Below, piece after piece: positions 31,332-43,489 of a stretch of 64,000 bases of DNA. The DNA lies in the NCBI GenBank assembly GCA_039519185.1, contig CM076851.1, forward strand, positions 95,911,531 to 95,975,530. The letters run 5' to 3'. This DNA comes from Astragalus membranaceus (lineage: Eukaryota > Streptophyta > Magnoliopsida > Fabales > Fabaceae). Each line of letters starts with the position of its first letter. Position 1 is the first letter of the stretch. Both the position numbers and the translations under genes were made by a program. The notes below the pieces were generated by a model. It ran no database searches, was not told the origin of the DNA, and saw only the letters and a list, made by a program, of their open reading frames with translations.

Positions 31332-34300
31332 TGTTATACCCCAATTTTGTCCGTCTTCTTTTTCTAGTTTTAGTCGTTTATTTTACTTAAATCGTGTTTT
31401 GAAGTCGCGTGATTACGAGAATTATCAGTATGGCGTCTCAGTTACTAATCCTGGTCAATTTCAATGACCCTGTTCAACTAAATCGAAATACCGTTGTTTT
31501 AAATTAGGCATGCACGCGAAGGATCGATCGTTTTGTGCGTTCTTCAATTTAATCTTCGTATTCGGATTTAGTCGAACCTAATTGGGACTAACAAAGTCAT
31601 TCTTCTCGCGATTGGGCTTAAGAATGCAATTCCAAGTTAATTTTTAGCGTTTTTAGTTAACAGGCCCATTTTTCTATTTTTGGGCCTCGTTTTAGCGTAT
31701 TTGTTTAGTTTGGCCCGTTCTCGTCTTTGTATTTGGCCCGACTCCTTTTTCTTGTTATTAATCTTATTTTGTTTATATAATTTATTTAAGCAATATAGTA
31801 TCAAAAAAAAATGTCAAAAAAATCTATTTAATTGTTATTACAGTATAGAAGTGTCTAAGATGTCCAAATGTCCAAAAATACAAAAAATGATAATACTAAA
31901 AATACCAAAAAATACAAATCCGAAAATGCAAATAATAATAGGCAGCAGCAGCAGATTTAGGGTTTCCAGCAGCTGCTCCCCAAGCTGCTGGGCCTAGGTC
32001 GATCCGCTCCAAAACCTGAAAAAAAACAGCTAATTCAAATCAGCAGCTAAAAAAAAGGGGGGGAGGTTGAGTCAGTCCTGAGTCAGCTACTAGCTGTCCA
32101 GGAGACAATGCAATTAACCAGAGAATCAAGAAATTAATTTTCGGTTTCAAAATATTGCTATAAAATGCTAATCCGAAAATGACATAAAGGAGACATTTTT
32201 TACAGACAGAAAATACACACTAAAATCTGGAAAGCAGTATGGTGGGTCGATTTTTCTCCATAACAAAAAGGGGCTTTTGATTTCTCTTCTGAAAAAAGGT
32301 TGGTCAAGTCAGTTTTTTTGTTAGTCGTTTTTATTAGTAATAGTAAGTTTAGTAGGCGATTTATTAGTAGTAATAGGCAGTTTGTTCTACTGTAAAATAT
32401 ATTAGCATTAGTATTAGAAACAAATTAGTTCTTTTTTGTTTATTATTATTATTATTATTATTAAACTAGTTTCAGTAAAAAGAAATCAAAAGATGAAAAC
32501 AAGTTGAAAGCAAGGTTCTGTTCTAGGAGGGATTAAGTTTGAAATATGTTTTTTAGTTAAAAAATTAGTTTGTTTTTTAGAAGACAAGCAAAAAAAAAAA
32601 GGCAACACAACAAAGACAGTAAACCAGATCTGTGGAAGTTAAAAAAATATAGTAATACCTGTTAGTTCCGGCCACCATAGACCGTGGCCGTCCACTCCTG
32701 TGCCACCGGAAGCCTCCTCCGGTCGTCTTCTCCGGTGATGTCGCAATGTTCAGCCCAGCCGCAAAAAAAAACGTAGCAAACCGTCGACCCATGTTCGCTG
32801 TTAGAATCACCACGGAGTCACCGTTGGCGGCGACGGAACGCCGCGCGTGACCACCCTCCACGCACCACTACCCCGAAACCATCACCCCGCAACCAAATGC
32901 ATCTACCAACCACCGCGTCGCCCTCCGTTTCGTTTCCCCCTTTATCATCGTCGCCGTCGCAGCCATACCCCTTTTCTTCCTCTCTCGAAGTTTCGAGCTC
33001 TCTCTCTCGACCCCAACGTTGTCGCGACACCCTTCCTCGCCATATCTCTGGTTGCTGACGGTAACGAAATGGTAGGAAAAGAGGGGAGAGAGATTTGCGT
33101 CGTGAGAGAGGAAAGGGGCGAAGTTTGGGAAAGGGAGAGTGAAACAGCGTGGGGAGGGAGAAGAATGAGGAATAGGGTGGAGAGAAGAGGGGATGCGGCG
33201 CTGGGGTTGAAAAAAAATGAAATTAGGGTTTCCCCAATTTCAATCATCTTATATTCATCTGATTTTTCTTTTTATTTTATTTTTATTTTTTTATATCTGA
33301 TGACTACTTACACCCCCCATTTTTAATGACCTAATCCCCGTGTGCAAGCCCATCTTCCTAAGCGCAGCCCAGCCAAAAAACCAGTGGGCTTGTTGTCTGC
33401 ACCTCATTTTTTTATATAGCACCCATGTCTCTAAACGCACCCCCCCCCCTCCCGTTTTAATATTTCGCACCCCCCTGCGCAAGCCCGCCAGTCAGAGTGC
33501 AGCCCAGTTCACAGACAACGAACTGGGCCTGATTTCTGCACCCACTATTTTAAAACGCAACCCTTTTCTGTTAACCACACCCTATTTTGCTACTACACCC
33601 CCTGTTTCTCTTCTTTTAATTTTGTTTCTTTCCCCTAAGCGAACTTATTTTTTTCACAAACTTTTTTTTTCCCAAATAATGGATAAATATTTCCACGAAC
33701 AAAAATTAATCCAATTGCGAAAACTCTTCAAAATCAAACTTTGTTAATAGTCTTGTGAAGCCTTTGCTTGCATGATTATTAACAATGAGGTACTAGTGGT
33801 GATCACTTGGAGCCTTTGCTCAATTGATCATCATGAATGCCTGAATTTTCCTAAAGAGTTTCACTAAATCAAAAAAAAAAAAACTTTGTTTGTAGTCTTG
33901 CGAAGCCTTTGCTTGCATGATTATTAACAATGGAGCGCTAGTGGTGATCACTTGGAGCCCTTGCTCAATTGATCATCATGAAAGCTCGATTTTCACAATT
34001 AAACAAGATAAAAAACAAAAAAACCTTTTTCAGGACAAACAAGAACTACGTAGCTTTGAATTCTCCATCGCACCGGGAGATACGTAGGAGCGAGAGGCTA
34101 ACTTTTGTCAAGCGCCAAAAATAAAAAATTTCATTAAGTTCTCTAATTCATTCCCAATAAGAAATAAAAAGGGTAAATTAGATATTTTTCAAATCAATAC
34201 TTAAAACCACACATTTAATTAAAGGTTCCCTCTCAGTAGAGAGGACGTGTGGGGTGCTAATACCTTCCCCGCGCGTAACCGACCCCCGAACCCAAAACTC

Positions 34301-34364
34301 CCAGTTTTCAAAGACCAATCGCTTTCTAAAAAAAGGTTTTTCTAATACTTTCCTTAAATAAGTA
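31332..34364 (+). mobile_element. Ogre-like solo LTR, about 3.0 kb, with primer site
   Basis: It begins TGTTATACCCCAATTTTGTCC and ends next to TTGGTGGCGGCTTC at about 34365, close to the Arg-tRNA primer site (TGGCGACTCC) used by Ogre elements. The following CGAGGAAGGTTCTCCCTCGG (34398-34417) is typical internal sequence just downstream. The LTR holds a GC-rich block at 32640-33260 with long open frames on both strands, a poly-pyrimidine zone, and a duplicated segment at 33748 and 33893. Ogre LTRs are unusually long, so the size fits. No second LTR or pol is present. Confidence 0.65.
33748..33990 (+). repeat. Direct duplication of about 95 bp in the Ogre-like LTR
   Basis: TAGTCTTGTGAAGCCTTTGC (33748) recurs as TAGTCTTGCGAAGCCTTTGC (33893). 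Both continue through TGCATGATTATTAACAATG and CTAGTGGTGATCACTTGGAG to TGATCATCATGAA. The copies are about 145 bp apart and differ at only a few positions. Confidence 0.85.
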
Positions 34365-34436
34365 TTGGTGGCGGCTTCATTGTTTTCTAGAAAAGTTGTA
34401 AACGAGGAAGGTTCTCCCTCGGGGCTTTTTCGGGCG

Positions 34437-37400
34437 CAACAGCAACCAAAGAAGAACTATGGCAAAGACACAATATCTTCCACACATGTTTCACCTCGCA
34501 AAGGTAAGGTTTGTGATGTCATCATCAATAGTGGAAGTTGTGAAAATGTTGTGTCCAACTATATGGTGGAAAAATTGAACTTGCCGACAAAGGAGCACCC
34601 ACATCCATATAAGCTACAATGGCTCAACAATGGTAATAAGGTAAGAGTATCTAACCGCTGCCTTGTACCTTTCTCTATTGGTCAAAAATAGAAAGACAAT
34701 GAATTTGATCATCATGTCTATGTATGATGTGATGTTATTCCTATGGATGCTTGCCACCTTCTTCTTGGGAAATCTTCACCATGCCTTATACGATGGTCAT
34801 GCCAACACTTACACTTTTGTGAAGGATGGAGTTAAAATCATGTTGGTACCCCTACCACCCAATGAATTTGATGAAGGAAAAAAGAAATCCAAACCACTAG
34901 TATCTTTAGTCGCAAAGGAACCATTCAAGGTGACAAGAGAGGAAGCACATGACATGAACTTTTTTCTATTGCACGAGTCAAATGAAGAATCCACCATCCC
35001 AAAGGAAATTAAGCAATTGCTTAATGAATTTTCAGACGTTGTTCCCTCAGAAATCCCTGCAGGACTACCTTCAATGCAAGACATACAACATGCAATTGAC
35101 TACATCCCCGAAGTTTCCATTCCTAACAGACCATCTTATAGGATGAGTCCAACAGAGCATGTTGAAGTGCAACGCCAAGTTGAGGAGCTTCTATAGAAAT
35201 GGTTGATTCGAGAGTGTCAGTCCTTGTGTTGTACCTGCACTTTTAGTACCAAGGAAGAATGGTAGTTGGAGAATGTGCATGGACAGTCAAGCAGTCAACA
35301 AGATCACCATTAAGTGTCGATTTTCGTCACCGAGGCTCGATGATATGTTGGATCAATTAAATTGTGCCAACATTTTCTCTAAGGTTGATCTTCGAAGCGG
35401 TTACCATCAAATCAGAATTCATCTAGGAAATCAATGGAAGATAGCTTTCAAGACAAAAGATGGCCTGTATGAATGGACAATAATGCCTTTAAGATTATCA
35501 AATGCTCTGAGCACATTTATGTGCTTAATGAATCAGGTACTTGGACCTTTTATTGGTAATTTTTTCATTGTGTACTTCGATGATACCTTGATCTATAGCA
35601 AAATTAAGACTAAATTACACTAGAGGTCATTTAAGTTATTTAATTGTAACAAGTTGGTCCTTTATGTTTTCTCGTACCACTTAGGTCCTTTAAGTTATTT
35701 AATTGTAACAAGTTGGTCCTTTAAGTTTTTTCGTACCACTTAGACCCTTTAAGTTGTTTAATTGTAACAAGTTTGTCCTTTAAGTTATTTAATTGTAACT
35801 TTTAAAGACCGAAAAACTTACATTTCTTAGATCTGAAATTCCCCAAATTGTTACAATTAAATAACTTAAATGACCTAAGTGGTAAGAAAAAATTTAAAGG
35901 ACCAACTTGTTACAGTTAAATAACTTAAAGGACCCAAGTGGTACGAAAAAAACTTAAAGGACCAACTTGTTACAATTAAATAATTTAAACGACCTCTAGT
36001 GTAATTTAGCCCAAAAGTAAAGAAGCACGTTTATGGCATATCTGACAAGTGCCGTGAACTCTTAGTGAGAAATTTTTTTTATGCCAACCTCAAGAAATGC
36101 TCATTCTTGATTGATGAAGTAAACTTTCTTGAATAGTTGGCCCAAGCAAGATAGAAGCAAGATAGAAGCTTTGGAGATGAAGTAAGAAGCTAATAGAAGC
36201 TTAGGGTAAAAGTTGACCCAAGCAAGATAGAAGCTTTCAATAGTTGGCCAACTCCAAAGTCCATCCATGACGTAAGGAGTTTTCACTTATTAGCTTCTTA
36301 CTATAGGAGGTTCATTAAAAACTTTATCTAGATTGCTTCCTCTCTTAGAGAATGCATCAAAGGAGAGAAATTCATGTGGTCAAAAGAAGACAATGAAAGC
36401 TTTGAGGAGCTAAAGAAGCGATTGACCGAAGCACCTGTACTAGCCCTTCCTAACTTTGACCAAGTATTCGAAGTCAGTCGTGATGCTTCGAACACTGGAA
36501 TTGGATTTATTCTTAGCCAAGAGGGACATCCTATAGCCTTCTTCAATGAGAAACTCAACAATGGTAAGCTCAAGTGCTCTACTTATGACAAGGAGTTTTA
36601 TGCTGTTGTTTGTGCTCTTGAACATTGGAGCCACTAGTTGAATAAGGAGTTTGTCCTTTACTCTGACCATGAAGCCAAAGTTAAAAGTTAGAATACATAG
36701 TTATATATGCCACTTATGGTTCCTAAGGCACCTTGGAAGATTTTAGTATGGATCTTGTCCTTGGACTACCTTGAACTCAGCAAAAGAAGGATACCACAAT
36801 AGTAGTCGTAGACAAGTTTTCTAAAATGGACCATTTCATACCATGTCAGAAGACTAATTACGTTGTCCAAGTTGCAAACTTGTACTTCAAGAAATTTTTT
36901 CGTCTGCATGGCATCTCAAAAACCATCACGTCTGACCGAGATGTCAAATTTTTAAGCCATTTTTGGAAACACCGTGGAAGAACATGAATACTAAACTACA
37001 ACTTAGCTGTTCTAGTCACCCTTAGGCAGATGGACAAACAGAGGAAATTATTACGCTTTTGGGGAATTGATTTTTGAGCTTTGTGGGAAAGAATTTGAGA
37101 CAATGAGATCTCATCGTTGCATAGATTGAATTTTCTTACAATAACTCCACCAATCAAGTTACCGAGAAGTGTCCATTTGAGGTGGTTTATGGCATGCGTC
37201 TCCTTCGTCCACTGGACTTAACTCCATCACTTAGCACTCAACAATATAGTGCAGATGTAGAACAAATGGCCAAAAAAATTCAAGGTATAAGACTCAGTGA
37301 GACAAACATCGCAGGTTGCACATATTCAAGGAAGGAGATTGGTATGAGTACACTTGTGAAAGGAACAATTTCCTAATCAACCAAATGCCAAGTTATCTCT

Positions 37401-37587
37401 AAGAGCTGATATTCCAATTAGAATTGCACAGAAGATCAGTGATAATGCCTACAAAATAGAGCTACCAAGTGACTATGGAGTCTCTGCAACCTTCAATGGT
37501 GCTGATCTTTCATCGTACTTTGATGACGAAGAAGATTTCAACTCGAGGGCGAGTCTCCTCCAATCTGGGGAGAATGATGAGGAATAA
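34437..37587 (+). pseudogene. Protease, RT, RNase H and integrase of the Ty3/gypsy element, broken
   Basis: Protease: CDVIINSGSCENVVSNYMVE, where the catalytic DSG has become NSG. RT from 35270: FSKVDLRSGYHQIRI and VYFDDTLIYSK (the xxDD motif), then the MITE, then CRELLVRNFFYANLKKCSFL. RNase H at 36374-36637: FEVSRDASNTGIGFILSQEG and YDKEFYAVVCALEHW. A deletion joins RNase H to the integrase, omitting its zinc finger. Integrase: TIVVVDKFSKMDHFIPC at about 36798, ITSDRDVKFLSHFW at about 36924, then frame loss. The tail reads ISDNAYKIELPSDYGVSATF and ends EENDEE-like at a TAA at 37585. At least eight stops or shifts are present. Confidence 0.85.
35609..36012. mobile_element. MITE with long inverted arms, inserted in RT
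   Basis: The ends CTAAATTACACTAGAGGTC (35610) and GACCTCTAGTGTAATTTAG (ending about 36010) are perfectly inverted. The arms extend about 150-200 bp and each is built from repeats of AAGTTATTTAATTGTAACAAG, then TTGGTCCTTTAAG. Flanking AAAATTAAG and AAAAGTAAA may be a diverged 9-bp duplication, which would suggest a Mutator-like origin. Removing the element reconnects the RT reading. Confidence 0.8.
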
Positions 37588-37877
37588 CATGGAACTTTCA
37601 AGAAATTGAGAATATTATAGAGTCTTCTAGAAATATCAATAGATGAAGATAGAAAAACTAAGAAAAACCTTGGGATATCTAGATTCTTCTAGCCATATGA
37701 ATTTGAGTATTCATGTCTCTAGATTTTTCTTGTAATCAATGCTTCTAGATCCTTCTATTTTTTAATGTAAGGCCCTACAAGAGTAGTATAATTAGGGCTC
37801 GTCACCAAGCATTTTGGAATGAAGCAATAAGAACTTTTCTAGAGCAATTAGAGAGCTCTCCCTTTCTCTATCTTTCA
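37575..37877 (+). mobile_element. 3' LTR of the Ty3/gypsy element (about 303 bp)
   Basis: It begins TGATGAGGAATAACATGG right after a GGGGAGA purine tract and overlaps the last codons of pol, as is common. It ends CTTTCTCTATCTTTCA at 37877. Content such as CTTCTAGAAATATC, CTTGTAATCAATGC and TAGGGCTCGTCACCAAGC is typical of an LTR transcript region. With no second LTR to compare, the right end is by the CA rule and by the onset of the next repeat. Confidence 0.6.
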
Positions 37878-37879
37878 TG

Positions 37880-39957
37880 TTGTTCCTAAGCCACATATGG
37901 AGTCGGGCAAGGAGATGAAGAAACGGCCACATCCAAGAGGATGATAAGATCAAGAGGAATCACCAAAAGAGTAAGAGGATCTTGATAAGATTATAATTTG
38001 GTTCATCAAAGAACCCTAGAGAAGCACTCTCTATTCCCACAAAAATGCGTATTGTATTTCATCCAAGGTTCCAAAAATGAGGATACAAAAATTGGTTAAA
38101 TACCCAAGGTTGTTCCTAAGCTACATACCTTGCACACTGTGGTGCCTAGTCCAAATATGCATAAAAAAACATCAAAAATACCCTATTGTCAATATAAAAC
38201 AAAAACATAATCATAATTCAAGTGTGAGGTTATTATATCTTAAAATAAAATAAGGTTTGTCCTAATTCTAATAAATTATATTCTCTTGATGCTCTTGTGG
38301 ACTGCATCATTCCCCCCTTCTTAAAGAAATTCAACCATGAATTTGATCTCCGTTGTATCCTACATGATGAAAGAACTCAAACCAAATACCAACATACATA
38401 TGTAGTCAAATGAAAATTGGGAAAGATCAATACAATTGACAAAGATAAACAACACCCAACACCATAAAAAAGTAAACAATGAAATACCAACATAGTGTCA
38501 TTCTCCTTTCAAGGTTGGATAAATAATGGAACCTAAATAAGGACACACATTTTCAATCACACAAAATTGTTCATCATGGCACCATATTTTTCAAAGACAT
38601 AAAAGTATTATTAATAAACTCAAAAGACTTTGTAAATATAGGTTGAGTAAGAAAATGAGTATTGAAAATTCTATTAAGGATTTCTACATGCAATTTTTTT
38701 CCATAATCACTTAGGATAGGCCAATTTTTTTCCAAATCATCACACACAAAGGTTCACGCACAATAAATGTCTTGGTATTGTCAATCTCTTTTGAAATTTC
38801 AACACATTGACGTTGTATTAAAAGTGGTGTAAGAAAATTAATATCACAATGGTTATAGGGAGCGCACAAGACACGATTTGGAGACATCATATTTTGTGGA
38901 ATTTCTTCTCTCATTTCAAACAAATGGAAAAGCTGATACTAGTTAAACTTGTCATCATCAAATTTGTAAAATTTTCAAGCACATGAGAAAACTTAAGCAA
39001 TGCAATAAACAAGTCATCCAACATGAATATAGAAAACTTAATTGATTTGCACTTTTGTAAGGAATCAAATCAAAAGAGACTTCCCTCGAATCAATTTCTT
39101 CAAGCAAATGGACTTTCTTGGAAACTTGCAAACTGGGATTAGCGCCATAAGGCACCAAACCATGAGACACCTCTCTTGTGTATGCATTAATTCCTAAGTA
39201 TGCTCAAAAAGAAATCAACAACACTATAAATATTGTTAGCATAAGAAGACAAACAATCAAATGGAACTTCAAGTTTAAGCATAGGTCTTATCAACAATGC
39301 TCTTTTAATCTCAATCTCCCCTTTTAAGAGATTCTTATTTTCCCTACTTCTTTTTTTTCACTCTTTGCTTCTCTTTTACAACACTTCTTTTCATTTTGTT
39401 TCAACTCAGTTTTTTCTATTTCTATTTTAAGTTTTAAAGTCAACATGTCTTCTTTAGCCTTCTTTGGATTAAGAGGTTGAAGAGTAAGGGAGAAAAAAAC
39501 ATACAAATGGAATTTGGTAAGAAGATGAAGAAATCGCCACATCAAGAGGATGATAAGATCACAAGGAGTCACAAGAGTAAGAGATATTCTTGATAAGATT
39601 CTAATTTGGTTCAACCAAGAAACCCTAGAGAAATACTAGAATTGTGTGTAGACAAATGTGTATTCTATTTCATTCAAGGTTCCCAAGATGAGGTTACAAA
39701 AGCCGCTTAAATACCTAGGATTGTGCCTATGCTACACACCTAGCACATCATGGTGTGCAGCACACAAACACAAAAATACTCTAATGTCAACATAAAACAA
39801 AACAGAAAAATAATAATTTAAGTATTTTTTTGTAAAAGTAGGAAAAACCAAAATAATAATAATTTAAGTATGATGATTACATCTTAAAAATAAAATAAGA
39901 TTTATTCTAATTCTAATAAATTAGATTCTCTTAATGATCTTGCTGTCCACATTATAG
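37880..39957 (-). mobile_element. Deleted LTR retrotransposon of the family seen at 4118-13885
   Basis: On the minus strand the 5' LTR piece covers 39957-39480 and the 3' LTR 38309-37880. The 3' LTR starts TGATGCAGTCCACAAGAGC right after the purine tract AAGAAGGGGGGAA (38310-38322). The 1.15-kb interior has a gag-like frame at about 39490-39324 with KKAKEDMLTLKLKIEIEKTE, then only fragments. Both LTRs match the one at 4118, and both read through the site where that copy has the CACTA insertion: GTAGCTTAGGAACAACC and GTAGCATAGGCACAATCC. The 5' LTR lacks its 3' end and primer site. Confidence 0.7.
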
Positions 39958-40740
39958 AGTCTAGCCGCTTCCGCTAGACAAAATCATGGTTGATAATTGG
40001 AAAGTTTCAAATCTAGTTAATTAATGTTCATTGGTAATTATAATTTATAACTGATATATCAAATGTTGAAATAAAATATTGACATGTAGAAGTGCAGGAG
40101 AGAAAACCGTGAAGAGCATAAAACGTGTAAATTGTTTTAGAACTTATTTTCATTTTTATATAGTAAGTAGATGAGGTTTCATATTTTCATTTGTTGTGAC
40201 TAAGAGTGGGTATTGAATCCGTTCTTATTCAAGTATTTTCTCATTAATTTGTCCTATTTATTGCGGACACTAGCTCTTAACTTACTTGCCTATTCTTCCA
40301 CTTAGAAAGATGAGTTTTGTGATAGATTTAAAGTCAACTGTTTTACAAAATGATTTAGTCAAATGGAAATAGCTCGTAGATAGTTTGTAGGAGTATGACT
40401 TATAGTACTAAACATTTGTTTAGTAATTCTTACTAAAGAGCTATAAAGGTAACTTCCATAATAATTAAAAAAAAGCCAAAACAAAATCAGGGAAAATCTT
40501 AATTAAACCAAAAAATTGTGGAATCGTTCCCTAAATCATGGAGCCGTTTTATTTGTGATTTCATTTTTCCAAAAAAATCGCGTGAAACAAAAACCCACTA
40601 AATAAGGAAACGGCAAAATCACTCACCGCAACAACTCACTACTCCTTCAATGGCAAAATCACTCACCGCAAAAATAGTCATTTACCTAAAAAATTATAAA
40701 AAAAAAATCTGGGCATTTTTTTCACACAAAAGAAAAACTT
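39958..40740. other. AT-rich intergenic DNA, nothing recognised
   Basis: I see no gene, no convincing transposon end and no structured repeat. Short imperfect repeats GGCAAAATCACTCACCGCAA at about 40611 and 40651 are the only notable pattern. Confidence 0.5.
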
Positions 40741-40741
40741 C

Positions 40742-41045
40742 GTTCATTAACCACAAATGTGCATAGCAATGATTAGTGGTCACTAACCACAAATGTGCAT
40801 AGCAGTGGTTAGTGGCTACTAACCACAGATATGCATAACTGTGGTTAGATGTCAATGGTTAGATGCCACTAACCACATATGTTCATAGCAATGATTAATG
40901 GTCACTAACCACATATATGCATAACTGTGGTTAGATGTCACTAACCACAAATGTGCATAGCAATGGTTAGTGGCCACTAACCACAGATATGCATAATTGT
41001 GGTTAGATGCCACTAACCACAGTTTTGCATAACAATGGTTAATTG
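40742..41045. repeat. Minisatellite of palindromic units, about 43-bp period
   Basis: Roughly seven units carry ACTAACCACAAATGTGCATA then GCAATGGTTAGTGGYC. Each unit is itself near-palindromic, pairing CTAACCA with TGGTTAG around a TGTGCATA centre. Variants alternate between ATGTGCATAGCAATGG and ATATGCATAACTGTGG types, so the array may have grown as a two-unit higher-order repeat. One unit carries a short extra duplication around 40850. No coding potential. Confidence 0.85.
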
Positions 41046-41721
41046 CAACAAACCAGCCTGGAAAGAAGAAGAAGAAACCAACCTGCTGAACACGATTTGA
41101 AACAAAAAGAAGAAGATGATGAGGAATTGCAAATCGGAAAAAAAAGAACGTGAAAAAAAAGAAGAACGTGAAGATGATGAAGAGCGTGGAAAAGAGAAGA
41201 ATAACGTGAAAGAAAAAGAGAAGAAGAACGTGGAAACAAATTCTGATTTAGTTTTGTAACTGTCTCTAAAAAATAGGGTCTGATTTAATGGTTAATTTAA
41301 TTTAATTAAAATAAATAATAATTGTAATTACAACAATGCCCTTATTCAATACTAACCATTAGATTAAATTTTATTAAAAGTTTGAGAATCCGATGACTAT
41401 TATTTGTTTAGTAAGAGTTACGAAAAAGCTTAGTAATAAGGCGAATCCCGTTTACGGCACAGCAAGATGCCAGTACCACACCATTGACATAACATTCATA
41501 TTTTCTATACGTAGGTGGGAATTTTTTATTAGCAAATTGGTAGGAATAAAATAAATTATATCTCAACTTACAGATATCAAGTACAATCATACGTAACACT
41601 AACACACCAAAATAATCGTACACATTTGAATTAAGAAAAACAATAATAACAGAAAACAAATCAAGAAGTAACATAATCAAAATATGAACAAACTCGTTAC
41701 AAAAGATGATCAAGCTAAGAA
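41046..41721. other. Purine-rich and AT-rich DNA downstream of the kinase gene
   Basis: 41060-41240 is GAA/AAG-rich low-complexity sequence with several GAAGAACGTG words. The rest contains the kinase 3' UTR on the minus strand. Nothing else is recognised. Confidence 0.4.
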
Positions 41722-43489
41722 TTATCTTCCAGACATAACAGTATTAGCTAACGAATAGGTAGAATTACAATCCACAATGCTTTGTGTTCTTTGACTAGAC
41801 ATTGTAATATTATTATTACTATCTTCATCAAGACATAGTAAATCAACAAGAACCATTCTTGTAACTGGTGGTTCCTCAACTATCACACGACCTTCAAGCA
41901 TATCAACAACTTGAACCATACTAGGTCTCAACCTTGGCTTCTCTTGCACACACCACAAAGCAACATAAACCATTATACTCACTTCCCTTTCATTTAAACC
42001 ACCAAATTCAATTAACCTATGATCAACAATTTCCATCATTTTCCCTTCTCTTACTTTCTCATTCACAATCTTTGGAAAATACTGCCACTTTCTTTTTGAC
42101 TTGTCTTTTTCATCTTCAACTAAACACACATTTTTTCTACCTCCAATAATTTCCAAGAGAACCATTCCATAACTATATATATCTGTTTTATCTGAAACGC
42201 TTTTTTCTAAAAGCCATTCTGGTGCCATGTAACCTCTTGTTCCTCTTATTGTTGACACAGCTTGGCTTCCATCTTTACCAACAAGTTTTGAGAGACCAAA
42301 ATCTGATACAAATGCTCTATAATTCTCATCTAAGAGTATATTCTCTGGCTTTACATCAAGGTGTAAAATCCTTGATCTACAATCATGGTGAAGATATGAA
42401 AGTCCCTTTGCAACATCAATGGCAACTTTATACCTTAAGTTCCATGACAAACACCCACCAAGCTGAAGAAACCTTTGAGAAGCTTTTTTGGGAAATATCC
42501 AACTATTCAATGACCCATTTGAGATATAGTCATAAACAAGGTACCTATTAAGATTATGAGATTTAGTTAGCAGAAGGAAGAATAGGGGTCTTTGACCCCC
42601 TCCGGTGTTCAGGGAAAATGGGCCCTGAATAATCCGGAGTTCGGCTGGGATGTAAGAAATGACTTTAAAATATGATTTTGACGATATTAGATATGCAGAC
42701 GGTTAATCACTAGCCTCTATTTATAAGGATATACGAGAATAAAGAAACTAATCATAATAATAACCAATTAATAACATTTGAATCATGTGCGATAATTCAA
42801 AATACCCTAAGATAAGATAATTTGCTTTCAAATATCTAGATAAAATAGGCTGAGTGGCCTTGCTGGCACGATCCAATGAGATTAAGCCATTTATGTCGCT
42901 TCGATTCGTATAATTTTCTAGTAAAAAAAACTAGATAACATAGGACAAGTTATTATTGAATATTCTAATAGTACCTAGGTGATGAAGCGGCATTGCAATA
43001 CCCCAATAGTCTCACAAGGTTGACATGATGCACACTAGCTATAGCTGCAACTTCTGATCTGAACTCTTTTTCACCTCTTTCTTCAGCTTCAATTCTTTTC
43101 ACAGCAACTGAAGTTCCATCACTAAGAATACCTTTGAAAACTGAAGCAGATGAACCTCTTCCAACCAATGATTGAAACCCATCTGTTGCTTCCTCAAGCT
43201 CCTTGTATCTAAACTTGGTGGGAACCCCAGCAACTTTTCTCAAGAAACTGTATTCTAGTTTAAGATCTAGGCCTTCAGATTTTAACTGTGACTCCAAAAG
43301 CCTCCTTCTACGTTTGTAGCTTATGTTAACAAGTAGAAAAGCAAAGATTGCAAGGATCACAGCAATACCAGCACCAAAGATGAGAAAGAAAGCCTCTGAG
43401 AGTTTCAAAAAGATACGAGCAATGATTATGATGATGATCAGTGAAACCACTGATATAGCAGCTATTATGTTAACTCTTGTGTCTTCCAT
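41722..43489 (-). CDS. Receptor-like protein kinase (At5g20050 type), 2 exons, 445 aa
   Basis: Coding exons on the minus strand are 43489-42975 and 42544-41722, with a 430-bp GT-AG intron. Together they give 1338 nt including the stop. The N terminus has two hydrophobic stretches (about residues 8-27 and 33-56) and no large extracellular domain, so it should be a membrane-anchored cytoplasmic kinase. Kinase motifs are: nucleotide loop VGRGSSASVFKG (110-120, the third Gly replaced), VAVK with Lys131, Glu146 in FRSEVAAIA, catalytic loop LHLDVKPEN (Asp235, Leu in place of the usual Arg), DFGLSK (Asp253), and APEWLL. Catalytic residues are present. The Met at 43489 is preferred over one 17 codons upstream because family members begin close to this point. 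Ligand and pathway are unknown. The frame is intact. Confidence 0.93.

Larger units (their letters stand above)
29738..37877 (+). mobile_element. Ty3/gypsy element without 5' LTR, interrupted by three insertions
   Basis: In plus orientation it contains gag (29865-30885), protease to integrase (34437-37587) and a 3' LTR (37575-37877). Between gag and protease lie a Cassandra LTR and a 3-kb Ogre-like LTR. A MITE splits the RT-RNase H region. No 5' LTR or primer site is seen; the left edge abuts the truncated Tat LTR. The domain order with integrase last and the end motif DYGVSATF fit a chromovirus-type or related Ty3/gypsy lineage without a visible chromodomain. Confidence 0.8.

Noticed and set aside
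32577..33326. Overlapping open frames of 94-159 codons on both strands
   Set aside because: They lie in a GC-rich part of the Ogre-like LTR, show no domain, and the amino-acid composition follows base composition.
40742..41045. CRISPR-like regular repeats
   Set aside because: The sequence is plant nuclear DNA, the units are contiguous without unique spacers, and there are no cas genes.
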